Positions 47,082 through 57,097 of a stretch of DNA of 64,000 nucleotides are shown here, one piece after another. The position numbers were made by a program, and so were the translations under genes. Positions within the stretch are counted from its first letter, which is position 1. Each line of letters begins with the position of its first letter. The notes below the pieces were generated by a model that was not told the origin of the DNA, did no database searches, and saw only the letters and a list, made by a program, of their open reading frames with translations. This DNA is from Oceanospirillum sanctuarii (GTDB lineage: Bacteria; Pseudomonadota; Gammaproteobacteria; Pseudomonadales; Halomonadaceae): contig NZ_MTBA01000001.1 of assembly GCF_002150805.1 (NCBI RefSeq), forward strand, positions 393,854 through 457,853, given 5' to 3'.

Positions 47082-47238
47082 TGTCCTGCACGCTTATGGC
47101 TTTTGCTACTCATCATCAGCCTGATAGTAGAAGGCTGACGGGGCAGCAGAAGCCCGAATTTCACTCTTGTGGAGCATACAGATGGTTAAGGCTCGGATAA
47201 AAGAGCTGTCGCCGGATACTGTATGTGCGTGCAGGACA
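47082..47238. other. 157-bp inverted-repeat element, possible structured RNA
   Basis: TGTCCTGCACGC (47082-47093) and GCGTGCAGGACA (47227-47238) are perfect 12-bp arms. Inside, GGCTTTTGCT pairs with AGCAGAAGCC, then CAGCCT with AGGCTG, and GCTC with GAGC further on. The result is a closed multi-branched fold in the gap between divergent sdaA and the XRE-cupin gene. No coding frame fits. It could be a leader or ncRNA on either strand, or a small inverted-repeat element; no target-site duplication is seen. The remaining 46945-47553 gap holds only this and the operator at 47322. Confidence 0.45.
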
Positions 47239-47321
47239 CAATTTTTCTAACCTGTAAAACAGGCTGCCCGCTTTGGCGGTCGCCAGACTATCAAATTGCA
47301 GTTACAGCGTGCAATAAAAAA

Positions 47322-47335
47322 TTTCCAATTGGAAA
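47322..47335. promoter_or_regulatory. Candidate operator of the XRE-cupin regulator
   Basis: Perfect palindrome TTTCCAATTGGAAA, 218 bp upstream of the regulator gene. A near copy (GTTTCCAATAAGAAAC) stands before gcvT at 48424. Confidence 0.55.
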
Positions 47336-47553
47336 CAAGGGTTTCTGCGAAAGGGAAAAGTCGAGAGCTTGCTTTAAAAGCTAATCTGCCTTGTGTAGTA
47401 TGCTTTGCTTGTTTAGGGGTTCGAAAACGGCCTGCTAAGCCCATTGCAGAGGTGATTTTGTTTTTTATCGATGTTGGCGGGTTGTAAGCTTGGTGTTGTG
47501 TTTCGGATCGGAAAGTTAGAAACGGCTGATAAAGTCATATTAGGGAGCGGGCG

Positions 47554-48201
47554 ATGCCTGAAGAGCCGCATTTTCTGATCGAAGAAAAACAGCGTGAAGA
47601 AAAGATCCAGATCACCCGCGCTGAATCCAATGCTGAGTCTTATGTCGAGCCTCTGGAGCTGGGTAAGCGTGTGCGTGAGATCCGGCTGAGTCAGAATCTG
47701 ACCTTAGAAGAAGCGAGTAAGCTGACCGGTCTGGCCCGTTCTACACTGTCTAAGATCGAGAACGATCAGATCTCCCCGACCTTCTCTGTGGTTACCAAGC
47801 TGGCCAACGGCCTCGGTATCGATATGCCGCAGCTGTTTACCCGTCCGAAAGAAGCGGTGGCAGCGACAGGTCGTCGTGATATCACCCGTAAAGGTGAGGG
47901 TAGGCCGCATCCGACTCCGACCTATGAGCATGAGCTGCTTAGTACTCAGTTAACCAGCAAGAAGATGATTCCCTATAGAACTGTCGTTCGGGCGCGCTCG
48001 ATTGAGGAGTACCCTGAGTGGGTTCGCCATGAGGGGGAGGAGCTGCTATATGTGCTGTCTGGCTCGGTGCTTCTTTATACCGAGTTTTATGAGCCGATTG
48101 AGCTGATGGAAGGTGATTCTGCTTATTATGACTGTGCCATGGGGCACTCTCTGGTTTCCACCAGTGAAGATGATGCGGTAGTGCTGTGGGTTACTGCCTG
48201 A
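47554..48201 (+). CDS. XRE-family regulator with C-terminal cupin domain
   Basis: A 215-residue protein: charged N-terminal tail (1-30), Cro/XRE helix-turn-helix (about 34-88, GKRVREIRLSQNLTLEEASKLTGLARSTLSKIEN), then a cupin_2 domain (about 130-213, HEGEELLYVLSGSVLLYTE) that usually binds a small metabolite. Sits between divergent sdaA and co-directional gcvT, so glycine or serine is a reasonable effector. AGGGAGCGGGCG precedes the ATG. Confidence 0.9.
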   Translation: MPEEPHFLIEEKQREEKIQITRAESNAESYVEPLELGKRVREIRLSQNLTLEEASKLTGLARSTLSKIENDQISPTFSVVTKLANGLGIDMPQLFTRPKEAVAATGRRDITRKGEGRPHPTPTYEHELLSTQLTSKKMIPYRTVVRARSIEEYPEWVRHEGEELLYVLSGSVLLYTEFYEPIELMEGDSAYYDCAMGHSLVSTSEDDAVVLWVTA

Positions 48202-48217
48202 TCTGAGGTTTTGCCAT

Positions 48218-48239
48218 GAAAGCGGCTCTGCCCGCTTTC
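48218..48239 (+). terminator. Terminator-like hairpin after the XRE-cupin gene
   Basis: GAAAGCGG-CTCTGC-CCGCTTTC, 8-bp perfect stem 17 bp after the stop; the T-run is weak. The rest of 48240-48543 is very T-rich on the plus strand and holds the gcvT promoter region. Confidence 0.55.
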
Positions 48240-48423
48240 GATCTGTTTCTACTGTATTGTTTTTCTTCGCTTTTCTTGTCTTTCTCTCTCTTCAGTTGAG
48301 TCGCTTGGTTGTTGTTTAAGTCTCTTTGCCTCGTCTTGTTTTTGTGTTGATAGGGTGTTTCTGGCTTGTAGCGCATCCGGAATCAATCTTTTCTTGCATC
48401 AGGTTTCCTATTTCGTTAGCTTT

Positions 48424-48439
48424 GTTTCCAATAAGAAAC
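48424..48439. promoter_or_regulatory. Candidate XRE-cupin operator upstream of gcvT
   Basis: GTTTCCAATAAGAAAC, an imperfect copy of the palindrome at 47322-47335, 105 bp before the gcvT start. Confidence 0.5.
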
Positions 48440-48543
48440 TTTGATTGAGCGGATTGTTTTGATCGGCTTGCAACTTACCTCTGGATACCGCCTGAAAATG
48501 GTCTAACTTGTTCAGAGGTTTTTGTTTTGAAATGAGGTTTACG

Positions 48544-49671
48544 ATGGCAGACGCGCAGGGTGCTCTGAAAAAAACTCCTTTATTTGACCTTCACAATGAG
48601 CTGGGTGCTCGTATGGTTCCGTTCGCGGGCTACGAGATGCCGGTTCAGTATCCTCTGGGTGTTAAAAAAGAGCACATCCAAACTCGTGAGAAAGCGGGTC
48701 TGTTTGATGTGTCCCACATGGGTCAGGTGAAACTGCATGGTGCCAATGCGGCTAAGGCTCTGGAGTCTCTGGTTCCTGTTGATATCATCGATCTGCCGGC
48801 TGGCAAGCAGCGTTATGCGCTGTTCACCAACGAGCAGGGCGGTGTAATGGACGACCTGATGGTGACCAATCACGGTGATTACATCTACGTGGTAGTGAAC
48901 GCGGCTTGTAAAGAGCAGGATATCGCTCACATGCGTGCAAACCTGGGTGATGATGTTGAGCTGGAAGTGATGGACGATGCGGCGCTGGTTGCTCTGCAGG
49001 GTCCTGAAGCGGCTGCTGTAATGGCGCGTTTTGCTCCGGAAACTGCTGATATGGTCTTTATGGATGCCCGTGTCGTTAAAGTTGATGGCGTTGAGTGTCT
49101 GGTTTCACGCTCCGGTTATACCGGTGAAGACGGCTTTGAAATCTCTATCCCTTCTGCAGATGCAGAGCGCATCTGCCGTCTGTTCCTGAATGAGCCGGAA
49201 GTTGAAGCGATTGGCCTTGGTGCTCGTGACTCTCTGCGTCTGGAAGCAGGTCTGTGTCTGTACGGTCATGATATCGACACAACCACGACTCCTCTGGAAG
49301 CAAGTCTGATCTGGGCGATCTCAAAAGTACGTCGTGCGGATGGTGAGCGTGCCGGTGGTTTCCCGGGTGCGGATATCATTCTGGGTCAGATCGCTAACAA
49401 AGACTGGACCCGTAAGCGTGTTGGTCTGGTTGCTGAAGGTCGTGCTCCGATCCGTGAAGGCGCTGAGCTGTTCGATGCTGATGGCAACAAGATTGGTGTT
49501 GTGACCAGTGGTACTTTCGGCCCGACCGCTGAGAAGCCGGTTGCTATGGGTTATGTGGCGACTGAATTCTCTGCGCTGGAAACTCAGGTTTTCGCAAGCG
49601 TGCGTGGTAAGCAGTTGCCAATGACAGTGGCTAAGATGCCATTGGTTGAGCAGCGCTACTATCGTGGTTAA
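48544..49671 (+). CDS. gcvT: Aminomethyltransferase (glycine cleavage T protein)
   Basis: A 375-residue folate-dependent T protein, transferring the methylene group from lipoyl-GcvH to tetrahydrofolate and releasing ammonia. Motifs: TPLFDLHNELGARMVPFAGYEMPVQY, AGLFDVSHMGQ, SRSGYTGEDGFEI, and the C-terminal GVVTSGTFGPTAEKPVAMGYV. The start at 48544 has GAGG six bases upstream; the in-frame ATG at 48508 is not supported. Separated from gcvHP by sdaA and the regulator, on the opposite strand. Confidence 0.96.
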   Translation: MADAQGALKKTPLFDLHNELGARMVPFAGYEMPVQYPLGVKKEHIQTREKAGLFDVSHMGQVKLHGANAAKALESLVPVDIIDLPAGKQRYALFTNEQGGVMDDLMVTNHGDYIYVVVNAACKEQDIAHMRANLGDDVELEVMDDAALVALQGPEAAAVMARFAPETADMVFMDARVVKVDGVECLVSRSGYTGEDGFEISIPSADAERICRLFLNEPEVEAIGLGARDSLRLEAGLCLYGHDIDTTTTPLEASLIWAISKVRRADGERAGGFPGADIILGQIANKDWTRKRVGLVAEGRAPIREGAELFDADGNKIGVVTSGTFGPTAEKPVAMGYVATEFSALETQVFASVRGKQLPMTVAKMPLVEQRYYRG

Positions 49672-49822
49672 AAGCGCGTGGTAAAGAGCTCGCGGTTAAG
49701 ACTCGAGCTAAAAGAATCGCATTTAAGGTTGGCGTCTGAACACTGCCCTGTTCCGGTGTCGGCTGAAAGCGGTTGAAACCTCTGGCCATGCTTCGTGACT
49801 GATGTGTTGTCTTAGGTTGAGC

Positions 49823-49863
49823 AAAGCCCCTGATAAAACAATTTATCAGGGGCTTTGTTTTTT
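49823..49863 (+). terminator. Terminator downstream of gcvT
   Basis: AAAGCCCCTGATAAA pairs with TTTATCAGGGGCTTT (15 bp), followed by GTTTTTT. It lies 150 bp after the gcvT stop; the stretch between them shows nothing else. Confidence 0.9.
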
Positions 49864-49993
49864 GGCTGATAAAAAATTGGTTTGATTCGCTACCGGCTGA
49901 CATTTTTCTTAAATAATGCAGCTAAGTTGGTTGAATTATCAGGCGAAATTGAATCCAATAGTGCGCCTTGAGCGGAGGCGTTAGCGGTAGAGC

Positions 49994-50902
49994 ATGCACA
50001 ACATAGAAACAAAGTGGCTGGAAGACTTTCTGGCGTTAGCAAAAACCCAGAGTTTTTCCCAGGCAGCCCGACTGCGTCATGTGACTCAGCCCGCTTTCAG
50101 TCGTCGCATCAAGACCCTTGAGCAATCGGTAGGAGCGCAGCTTTTTGAACGTGATGTGCAGCCGGTTCGTCTGAGTGAGGCGGGGCAGCAATTTCTGCCG
50201 ACTGCCCGCAAGGTGTTGGCCCAGCTGCAGGCTGCTGTGCGTCAGCTATCTCCCTCTGGTGGTTATCTTCCCCGAATTAACTTCTGTGCGGCACATGCCC
50301 TGACGTTTACTCTGATGCCTGAGCTGGTGCGCTGGATTCGCCAGCAGGAAAGCGGTTTTATGGTGCGCACTGAGGCGGCCAATGTCGACGTGGGGCTGAA
50401 TGCCCTGCGTAAAGGGGAGTGTGATTTCCTGTTGGCGTTTCATGATCCGCAGTCCTGGATTCGTCTGGATGAGGCGCTGTTTCCCCATTGTCAGCTGGGC
50501 TGGACCCGTCTGATGCCGGTGTGCAAAGCAACCCGACACGGGCAGGCGATCTATCGGTTAGGTGTCGATCAGGATGTGCCTTATCTGGCTTATACCTCTG
50601 AGGCGATGCTTGGGCAGGCGGTTCGGGAGCGTTTGCGTTCTCAGCTGGGTGATCTGAGTTTGAAGAAGGTTTATGAAACCGCTATGGCTCAGGGGTTAAA
50701 AGAGATGGTTCTGGCTGGTGAAGGCGTGGCCTGGTTGCCGGAAGTAACCATTAAGCAGGAGCTGGAATCCGGTGCTATTGTTCCCTGTGGGTCAGAGCAG
50801 TGGGTGATTCCGTTAGCTATCTGTCTTTATCGCTCGGCCAGTGATGAAAAGCCGATGGTAGATCGTTTATGGCAGTTGATTGGTGAGCGCTACGGTAAAT
50901 AG
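49994..50902 (+). CDS. LysR-family regulator (HypT/YjiE-like)
   Basis: A 302-residue LTTR. The N-terminus ETKWLEDFLALAKTQSFSQAARLRHVTQPAFSRRIKTLEQ is the HTH; the W-L-E-D-F-L and V-T-Q-P-A-F-S-R-R-I wording resembles the HypT/YjiE branch, which responds to hypochlorite in E. coli. Whether the redox-active methionines or cysteines of HypT are conserved was not resolved, so the specific role is open. No divergent partner gene. Confidence 0.85.
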   Translation: MHNIETKWLEDFLALAKTQSFSQAARLRHVTQPAFSRRIKTLEQSVGAQLFERDVQPVRLSEAGQQFLPTARKVLAQLQAAVRQLSPSGGYLPRINFCAAHALTFTLMPELVRWIRQQESGFMVRTEAANVDVGLNALRKGECDFLLAFHDPQSWIRLDEALFPHCQLGWTRLMPVCKATRHGQAIYRLGVDQDVPYLAYTSEAMLGQAVRERLRSQLGDLSLKKVYETAMAQGLKEMVLAGEGVAWLPEVTIKQELESGAIVPCGSEQWVIPLAICLYRSASDEKPMVDRLWQLIGERYGK

Positions 50903-51256
50903 GCTTAAGGTTGGCTGTTTGCTCCTCAGGTCGTTTGCGTGTTTGCCGATTTAGCTAGATTTTTGTTTTAACATGCTTTTTCCCTGAGATTGCAGCTAAA
51001 TCTTTATCGCAGGCGGTGGAGTTGGTGCAGGGTCGGGTATATAATACGCCGCTTTGCATGCTGGTCTGAAGGCGTGTGTTGGACTGACACTCTATTGAAG
51101 CTGTTTAAAAACGTTCAACCCAAGAATTAAGCGGTGCAGGTTTTACTGAGGGTAAAACGGGCATCCAAGGCATCAGCCGCCATTGAATCATGGCTGTAAG
51201 CTCCCATATCAGAGTTTGCAGCTATTAAGAGTACAACAGGAAAACAGGACATAATT
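50903..51256. other. aspS upstream region with promoter and small hairpins
   Basis: A TATAAT -10 element lies at about 51040-51045 (GGGTATATAATACG). The long untranslated stretch after it contains GTTTTAC/GTAAAAC and GCCAT/ATGGC hairpins but no T-run, so no attenuator is claimed. No gene seen. Confidence 0.45.
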
Positions 51257-53032
51257 ATGCGCAGCCATTATTGCGGCGAACTGAATGAAGCCCATATCGG
51301 TGAAGAAGTCACTCTGTGTGGCTGGGTACACCGTCGTCGTGACCACGGTGGGGTTATTTTCTTAGATCTGCGTGACCGTGACGGTCTGACTCAGGTTGTT
51401 GTTGACCCTGATACTGTAGAAGCGTTTGCAACTGCTGATAAGAGCCGTAGCGAATACGTTCTGCAGATTAAAGGTCTGGTTCGTGCGCGTCCTGAAGGTA
51501 CTACTAATGCGAACATGCCAACGGGCATGATCGAAGTTCTGGGTAAAGACGTTCAGGTTCTGAACGCTTCTGAAACGCCTCCATTCCCTCTGGATGAGCA
51601 CGTAAAAGTGGGTGAAGACGTACGTCTGAAGTACCGCTACGTGGATCTGCGTCGTCCTGAGATGCTGGAAAAACTGCGTTTCCGTTCCAAGATGACTCAC
51701 TCCATCCGTAAGTATCTGGATGAGAAAGGCTTCCTGGATATCGAAACTCCAATTCTGACTCGTGCAACTCCGGAAGGTGCACGTGACTATCTGGTACCTA
51801 GCCGTACCCACGCGGGCAGCTTCTTTGCTCTGCCTCAGTCACCTCAGCTGTTCAAGCAGCTGCTGATGGTGTCTGGTATGGATCGTTACTACCAGATCGC
51901 GAAATGTTTCCGTGATGAAGATCTGCGTGCTGACCGTCAGCCTGAATTTACCCAGATCGATATGGAAGCGTCTTTCGTAACTGACGAAGACATTATGAAC
52001 CTGGCTGAAGGCATGGCGACTCAGCTGTTCAAAGAAGTTCTGGATGTTGATCTGGGCGAATTCCCACGTATGCCATTTGCTGAAGCGATGCACCGCTTCG
52101 GTAGCGACAAGCCGGATCTGCGTATCCCGCTGGAAATGGTCGACATGGGCGACCTGATGGCACAGGTAGACTTCAAAGTATTCTCTGGTCCTGCAACGGA
52201 TCCTAAAGGTCGTGTTGCTGCTCTGCGTGTACCTGGCGGTGCTGAGCTGAGCCGTAAGCAGATCGACGAGTACACCAAGTTCGTAGGTATCTACGGTGCG
52301 AAAGGTCTGGCCTGGATCAAGGTTAATGACCGTAAAGCGGGTCTGGAAGGTCTGCAGTCTCCAATCGTTAAGTTCATGGAAAACGTGATCGATGACGTTC
52401 TGGATCGTGTTGATGCACAAGACGGCGACATCATCTTCTTCGGCGCTGATAAAGCTAAGATCGTTAACGAAGCTCTGGGCGCACTGCGCTGCAAGCTGGG
52501 TGAAGATCTGAACCTGTACACCGCTAAGTGGGCACCACTGTGGGTTGTAGACTTCCCGATGTTCGAAGAGAACGACGACGGTTCTCTGTCTGCACTGCAC
52601 CACCCGTTCACCTCTCCGGCATGTTCTGCTGAAGAGCTGGAAGCGAACCCGGCAGCAGCTCTGTCTGTAGCTTACGATATGGTTCTGAACGGTACTGAGC
52701 TGGGTGGCGGTTCTATCCGTATCCACGATCAGGCGATGCAGCAGGCGGTATTCCGCGTGCTGGGTATCAGCGAAGAAGAGCAGAAAGAGAAGTTCGGCTT
52801 CCTGCTGGATGCTCTGAAGTTCGGTGCGCCACCACACGGTGGTCTGGCATTCGGTCTGGATCGTCTGGTGATGCTGATGACTGACTCTCAGTCGATCCGT
52901 GAAGTTATCGCCTTCCCTAAAACTCAGAGTGCTGGCTGTGTTATGACTGCTGCTCCGGGTGAGGTAAGTGCTGATCAGCTTAAAGAACTGAACATCCGTC
53001 TGCGTCAGAAGATCGCACCAACGGAAGAGTAA
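51257..53032 (+). CDS. aspS: Aspartyl-tRNA synthetase
   Basis: A 591-residue class II bacterial AspRS. OB-fold anticodon domain ([31 protein letters not shown]), motif 2 ([22 protein letters not shown]), the bacterial GAD insertion (about 285-415), and motif 3 ([16 protein letters not shown]). Whether it is discriminating or also charges tRNA-Asn was not assessed. Followed by its own terminator and then yebC-ruv. Confidence 0.97.
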   Translation: MRSHYCGELNEAHIGEEVTLCGWVHRRRDHGGVIFLDLRDRDGLTQVVVDPDTVEAFATADKSRSEYVLQIKGLVRARPEGTTNANMPTGMIEVLGKDVQVLNASETPPFPLDEHVKVGEDVRLKYRYVDLRRPEMLEKLRFRSKMTHSIRKYLDEKGFLDIETPILTRATPEGARDYLVPSRTHAGSFFALPQSPQLFKQLLMVSGMDRYYQIAKCFRDEDLRADRQPEFTQIDMEASFVTDEDIMNLAEGMATQLFKEVLDVDLGEFPRMPFAEAMHRFGSDKPDLRIPLEMVDMGDLMAQVDFKVFSGPATDPKGRVAALRVPGGAELSRKQIDEYTKFVGIYGAKGLAWIKVNDRKAGLEGLQSPIVKFMENVIDDVLDRVDAQDGDIIFFGADKAKIVNEALGALRCKLGEDLNLYTAKWAPLWVVDFPMFEENDDGSLSALHHPFTSPACSAEELEANPAAALSVAYDMVLNGTELGGGSIRIHDQAMQQAVFRVLGISEEEQKEKFGFLLDALKFGAPPHGGLAFGLDRLVMLMTDSQSIREVIAFPKTQSAGCVMTAAPGEVSADQLKELNIRLRQKIAPTEE

Positions 53033-53086
53033 GTAGCTTTTATAGCTGTGCCTTGAGCGCTGGCTGGTTCGGCGCTTATGGTCTCG

Positions 53087-53122
53087 ATGGGCATCAGATT
53101 CTCTCTGATGCCCATTTTAGTT
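53087..53122 (+). terminator. Terminator of aspS
   Basis: ATGGGCATCAGA-TTCTC-TCTGATGCCCAT, 12-bp perfect stem, then TTTAGTTTT. Confidence 0.85.
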
Positions 53123-53249
53123 TTAGCGTCTTTATTTAACTGCTTGTGATTGTTTCGGATCTGGCGGTTGGTTATTACCTTCTGTGGATTCTGAAGGCGG
53201 TTAAATAAAGAGGTTGTGTTAATCACTCAGATACAAACGGGAGTTTGGA

Positions 53250-53996
53250 ATGGCTGGCCACAGTAAATGGGCAAACATTAAACACCGGAAAGCTGCGCAG
53301 GATGCGAAGCGTGGCAAAATTTTCACCAAGTTGATTCGTGAGCTGACTGTTGCTGCGCGTCAGGGCGGTCCTCTGCCGGAAGACAATCCTCGTCTTCGTG
53401 CTGCTGTCGATAAGGCGCTTAGCGCGAATATGACCCGTGACACCATTGATCGTGCGATCGCCCGCGGTGCCGGTGATGCGGACAGTGATAACGTCGAAGA
53501 GATGACCTATGAGGGCTATGGCCCGGGTGGTGTCGCTGTACTGGTTGAATGTATGTCGGATAACAAGAACCGAACCGTTGCTGAAGTGCGTCATGCGTTC
53601 AGTAAGCGTGGTGGCAATCTGGGTACCGACGGCTCTGTGGCGTATCTGTTTGAGAAAAAAGGCCAGATCTATTTCGAAGCTGGTGCCGATGAAGACACTA
53701 TCATGGAAGCAGCCCTGGAAGCAGGTGCTGAAGATGTTGTCACCCATGATGACGGTTCTATCGAAGTGACCACAGACTGGACTGAGTTTAACTCAGTAAA
53801 AGAAGCTCTTGCTAAAGCGGGTCTTGAGGCTGCAGGCGGTGAAGTGACGATGGTGCCATCGACAACAGCACCGATGGACAAAGAAGGCGCTGAAAAAATT
53901 CTGGCGCTGATTGAACATCTTGAAGATCTGGATGATGTTCAGAACGTCTACAGCAATGCTGATATTCCTGCTGATGTTATGGAACAGCTGGGCTAA
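53250..53996 (+). CDS. yebC: YebC/PmpR-family protein
   Basis: A 248-residue member of the YebC family starting [25 protein letters not shown], with [26 protein letters not shown] in the middle. Homologues are described as DNA-binding regulators (PmpR) and, more recently, as factors aiding translation of proline-rich stretches. Position directly ahead of ruvCAB is conserved among gammaproteobacteria. Good SD. Confidence 0.95.
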   Translation: MAGHSKWANIKHRKAAQDAKRGKIFTKLIRELTVAARQGGPLPEDNPRLRAAVDKALSANMTRDTIDRAIARGAGDADSDNVEEMTYEGYGPGGVAVLVECMSDNKNRTVAEVRHAFSKRGGNLGTDGSVAYLFEKKGQIYFEAGADEDTIMEAALEAGAEDVVTHDDGSIEVTTDWTEFNSVKEALAKAGLEAAGGEVTMVPSTTAPMDKEGAEKILALIEHLEDLDDVQNVYSNADIPADVMEQLG

Positions 53997-54103
53997 CAGG
54001 GCGCATTGTGTCAGCTTTTTTATGCTGACTTAACTTTCGATCAGTTCGCTTGTGTCGGTTTTATCAAGGCTGATACAAGCGGGATGATCTTCTAAGGATA
54101 GTT

Positions 54104-54640
54104 ATGGCCATTATCTTGGGCATTGACCCCGGTAGCCGTAAAACCGGTTATGGCGTGATCCGTATGGAAGGTCAGCGTATGCAATACGTTGGCAGCGGAT
54201 TTATCCGTATTACCGGAGATACTCTGGCGGATAAGCTGCAGCAGGTCTATGCCGGTGTTTCCGAGGTTATCGCTCAATATCAGCCGACCCAGTTCGCCAT
54301 TGAGCAGGTCTTTATGGCAAAAAATGCTGACTCTGCTTTGAAGCTGGGGCAGGCAAGGGGCGTGGCTATAGTTGCTGCCGCCAATGTGGGCTTACCTGTC
54401 AGTGAATACGCCGCCCGTCTGATTAAGCAGGCTGTTGCAGGAACCGGTGCGGCCACCAAAGTTCAGGTGCAGCAGATGGTTGCTGCCATGCTCAAACTTT
54501 CCGATCTTCCTCAATCTGATGCCGCCGATGCGCTGGCTATCGCTATCTGTCACGCTAATACCAATCTAGGATTGGTTGCTCGTGCCGGTAAAAGCGGTGG
54601 CCGTCGCAGCAGTAGCTGGCGTCAATTCCGTCCGGAGTAA
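54104..54640 (+). CDS. ruvC: Holliday junction endonuclease RuvC
   Basis: A 178-residue RNase H-fold resolvase. Catalytic carboxylates are visible: D8 in [16 protein letters not shown] in [23 protein letters not shown], and the aspartates in [13 protein letters not shown]. Nicks Holliday junctions with RuvAB. A 10-bp hairpin CGCTTGTGTC/GATACAAGCG lies just before the SD. Confidence 0.97.
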   Translation: MAIILGIDPGSRKTGYGVIRMEGQRMQYVGSGFIRITGDTLADKLQQVYAGVSEVIAQYQPTQFAIEQVFMAKNADSALKLGQARGVAIVAAANVGLPVSEYAARLIKQAVAGTGAATKVQVQQMVAAMLKLSDLPQSDAADALAIAICHANTNLGLVARAGKSGGRRSSSWRQFRPE

Positions 54641-54646
54641 TGCAGC

Positions 54647-55336
54647 ATGACGCTGTTTAATATCCCTTTTATCTATTATCTCGATATTTTTGGCACTATC
54701 GTTTTTGCTATTACCGGTGTGCTGGCTGCCAGTGAAAAACGCCTCGATCTCTTTGGGGTTATCGTGGTGGGTATGGTGACGGCTATCGGAGGCGGAACAA
54801 TCCGGGATCTGGTTCTGGGGCGGACGCCGGTTTTCTGGGTCATCGAAACCCTCTATATCTGGATCATTGTCGGTACGACAGTGATGACCTTTATCGCAGC
54901 TCGTTTTCATCCTTTCCCATACCGCACGCTTCAGGTCTCTGATGCGATTGGTTTAGGCGTTTTTACCGTTATTGGTGCTCAGGTTGCCCTGAATATTGGC
55001 CATCCACCGGTAATTGCGGTAATGATGGGGGTTATGACCGGCGTTTTCGGTGGTGTTGTACGGGATGTACTAACCGGAGAGATTCCGATGATCTTCCAGA
55101 AAGAGATCTATGCCACTGCAGCGATGGCGGGAGCCGTTGTCTTTGTGAATATGCGCTGGTTTTTACCGCCGGGCACAGAGGCTTTCAGCGCCATTGTTAC
55201 CATGACTTTTGTGATCGGTTTAAGGCTTGCCGCGATCTACTGGAATCTTCAGTTGCCGGTGTTTCTGCTGTCTTACAAGACTGCAGAAGAAAAGCGCCTG
55301 CAGCGGGAAGCGAAGAAATCTCAGGCTTCGAAATAA
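54647..55336 (+). CDS. TRIC-like / UPF0126 membrane protein
   Basis: A 229-residue protein with seven hydrophobic helices in two repeats (DIFGTIVFAITGVLAASEKRLDLFGVIVVGMVTAIGGGTIRDLVLG and the matching DAIGLGVFTVIGA, GVFGGVVRDVLTGEIP). The glycine-rich G-G-G-T-I-R-D motif marks prokaryotic trimeric intracellular cation (TRIC) channel relatives, which conduct K+. It is wedged 6 bp after ruvC and 33 bp before ruvA, splitting the usual ruvC-ruvA pair. Confidence 0.88.
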   Translation: MTLFNIPFIYYLDIFGTIVFAITGVLAASEKRLDLFGVIVVGMVTAIGGGTIRDLVLGRTPVFWVIETLYIWIIVGTTVMTFIAARFHPFPYRTLQVSDAIGLGVFTVIGAQVALNIGHPPVIAVMMGVMTGVFGGVVRDVLTGEIPMIFQKEIYATAAMAGAVVFVNMRWFLPPGTEAFSAIVTMTFVIGLRLAAIYWNLQLPVFLLSYKTAEEKRLQREAKKSQASK

Positions 55337-55369
55337 GCGTCGATTGGATAAGAACAGGAATAAGAGACG

Positions 55370-55987
55370 ATGATTGGACGACTAAAAGGCATTCTGGTAG
55401 AAAAAATGCCACCACAACTGCTGATCGATGTGAATGGTGTTGGTTATGAAGTTGAAGCACCGATGAGTACCTTTTATCAACTGCCGGCTCTTGGCGAGGC
55501 GGTAGAGCTCTTTACGCATTTTGTGGTTCGCGAAGATGCTCAGCTGTTGTATGGCTTTGGTGATCGTAATGAGCGTCGTCTGTTTCGTGATCTGATCAAG
55601 GTGAATGGTGTAGGGCCTAAATTGGCGCTGACTATCCTTTCCGGTATTGAAGCCTCTCAGTTTGTTCGTTGTGTGAATGATGGCGATACCAATGCCCTGG
55701 TTAAACTACCTGGTGTTGGTAAGAAAACTGCTGAGCGTTTGCTGATCGAAATGAAAGATCGCCTGAAAGACTGGGCGACGGATCCTGAAGTCTTCGAATT
55801 AACTGCTCCGGATTCCGGTGAAGCTGTCGCGCCCGTTCAGGTCTCAGATGGCCGTGAAGAAGCGGAGCAGGCGCTTTTGGCCTTGGGTTACAAGCCTGCG
55901 CAGGCAAGCAAAGCGGTTAACTCTGTGTATACGGCAGGAATGAGTACAGAAGAGCTGATCCGTGCTGCCTTAAAAGGTATGATTTAA
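55370..55987 (+). CDS. ruvA: Holliday junction DNA helicase subunit RuvA
   Basis: A 205-residue RuvA: N-terminal OB fold ([28 protein letters not shown]), tandem helix-hairpin-helix motifs ([16 protein letters not shown] and [19 protein letters not shown]), and the mobile C-terminal domain III ([21 protein letters not shown]) that contacts RuvB. Confidence 0.97.
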   Translation: MIGRLKGILVEKMPPQLLIDVNGVGYEVEAPMSTFYQLPALGEAVELFTHFVVREDAQLLYGFGDRNERRLFRDLIKVNGVGPKLALTILSGIEASQFVRCVNDGDTNALVKLPGVGKKTAERLLIEMKDRLKDWATDPEVFELTAPDSGEAVAPVQVSDGREEAEQALLALGYKPAQASKAVNSVYTAGMSTEELIRAALKGMI

Positions 55988-56033
55988 TATACAGTGTTTA
56001 ATTCATCTTCTGACGAACTGATAGGCCAAATGA

Positions 56034-57041
56034 ATGATTGAAGCAGACCGTCTCGTATCTGCCATAAACCGCGAACCTGAGGAGCATCAGGATCGCGCTA
56101 TGCGACCTCAATACCTCAAAGATTATGTTGGTCAGCCTCAGGTTCGTGAGCAGATGGAGATCTTCATCTCTGCAGCCCGAAACCGTGATGATGCTCTGGA
56201 TCACACTCTGGTATTCGGTCCTCCGGGTCTGGGTAAGACGACTCTGGCCAATATCATCGCCAGTGAGATGGGGGTTGATATCAAAAGCACCTCAGGCCCT
56301 GTTCTGGAAAAGGCGGGAGACATTGCGGCTCTGCTGACCAATCTGGAAGAGGGGGATGTGCTCTTTATTGATGAGATTCATCGTTTGAGCCCCGCAGTGG
56401 AAGAGGTGCTGTATCCGGCAATGGAAGACTATCAGCTGGATATTATGATCGGTGAGGGGCCGGCGGCGCGTTCGATCAAAATCGATCTGCCTGCTTTTAC
56501 GCTGGTTGGTGCTACCACACGCGCTGGCCTTCTGACCTCACCGTTACGTGACCGTTTCGGAATCGTCCAACGTCTTGAGTTCTACAGCGTTGAGGATCTG
56601 AGTTCTATTGTTACCCGTTCGGCAGAACTGATGAAGATGGAGATTGAGTCTCACGGTGCGCTGGAGGTAGCGAAACGCTCACGGGGTACACCTCGTATCG
56701 CTAACCGCCTGCTACGCCGCGTGCGTGATTATGCGCAGGTTAAAGGCGATGGTGTGATTACCGGTGAAATTGCTGACCGCGCACTGAACATGCTCAATGT
56801 CGATACCCATGGTTTTGATCATATGGATCGCCGTTTGCTGCTTACCATGATTGAAAAATTTGGTGGCGGGCCGGTTGGAGTTGATAACCTGTCTGCGGCA
56901 ATTGGTGAGGAGCGCGACACCATTGAAGATGTGCTGGAGCCTTTTCTGATACAGCAGGGTTTTATGATGCGTACACCACGGGGGCGTATGGTGACGCCTC
57001 AGGCTTATCTGCATTTTGGTATTACTCAGCCAGATAGCTGA
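56034..57041 (+). CDS. ruvB: Holliday junction ATP-dependent helicase RuvB
   Basis: A 335-residue AAA+ motor: Walker [10 protein letters not shown], Walker [10 protein letters not shown], sensor 1 ATTRAG, sensor 2 [18 protein letters not shown] and a C-terminal winged helix. Forms hexamers driving branch migration with RuvA. It ends the ruv run; ybgC begins 57 bp later. Confidence 0.98.
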   Translation: MIEADRLVSAINREPEEHQDRAMRPQYLKDYVGQPQVREQMEIFISAARNRDDALDHTLVFGPPGLGKTTLANIIASEMGVDIKSTSGPVLEKAGDIAALLTNLEEGDVLFIDEIHRLSPAVEEVLYPAMEDYQLDIMIGEGPAARSIKIDLPAFTLVGATTRAGLLTSPLRDRFGIVQRLEFYSVEDLSSIVTRSAELMKMEIESHGALEVAKRSRGTPRIANRLLRRVRDYAQVKGDGVITGEIADRALNMLNVDTHGFDHMDRRLLLTMIEKFGGGPVGVDNLSAAIGEERDTIEDVLEPFLIQQGFMMRTPRGRMVTPQAYLHFGITQPDS

Positions 57042-57097
57042 GTGCCGTTTTATTATGAGTAGGGGTTTTATGAGTGCAGGGTTTTTAAAGGTTTTCT

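Noticed and set aside
47400-47440. tRNA-like GGTTCGAAA (T-arm) sequence
   Set aside because: No matching 5-bp T-stem, anticodon arm or acceptor stem around it.
46790-48543. Glycine riboswitch near the gcv genes
   Set aside because: The conserved core words of the aptamer were not found upstream of gcvH, gcvP, sdaA or gcvT.
54008-54027. GTCAGC/GCTGAC hairpin after yebC as a terminator
   Set aside because: Short stem with a T-rich loop and no proper T-run; too weak to call.
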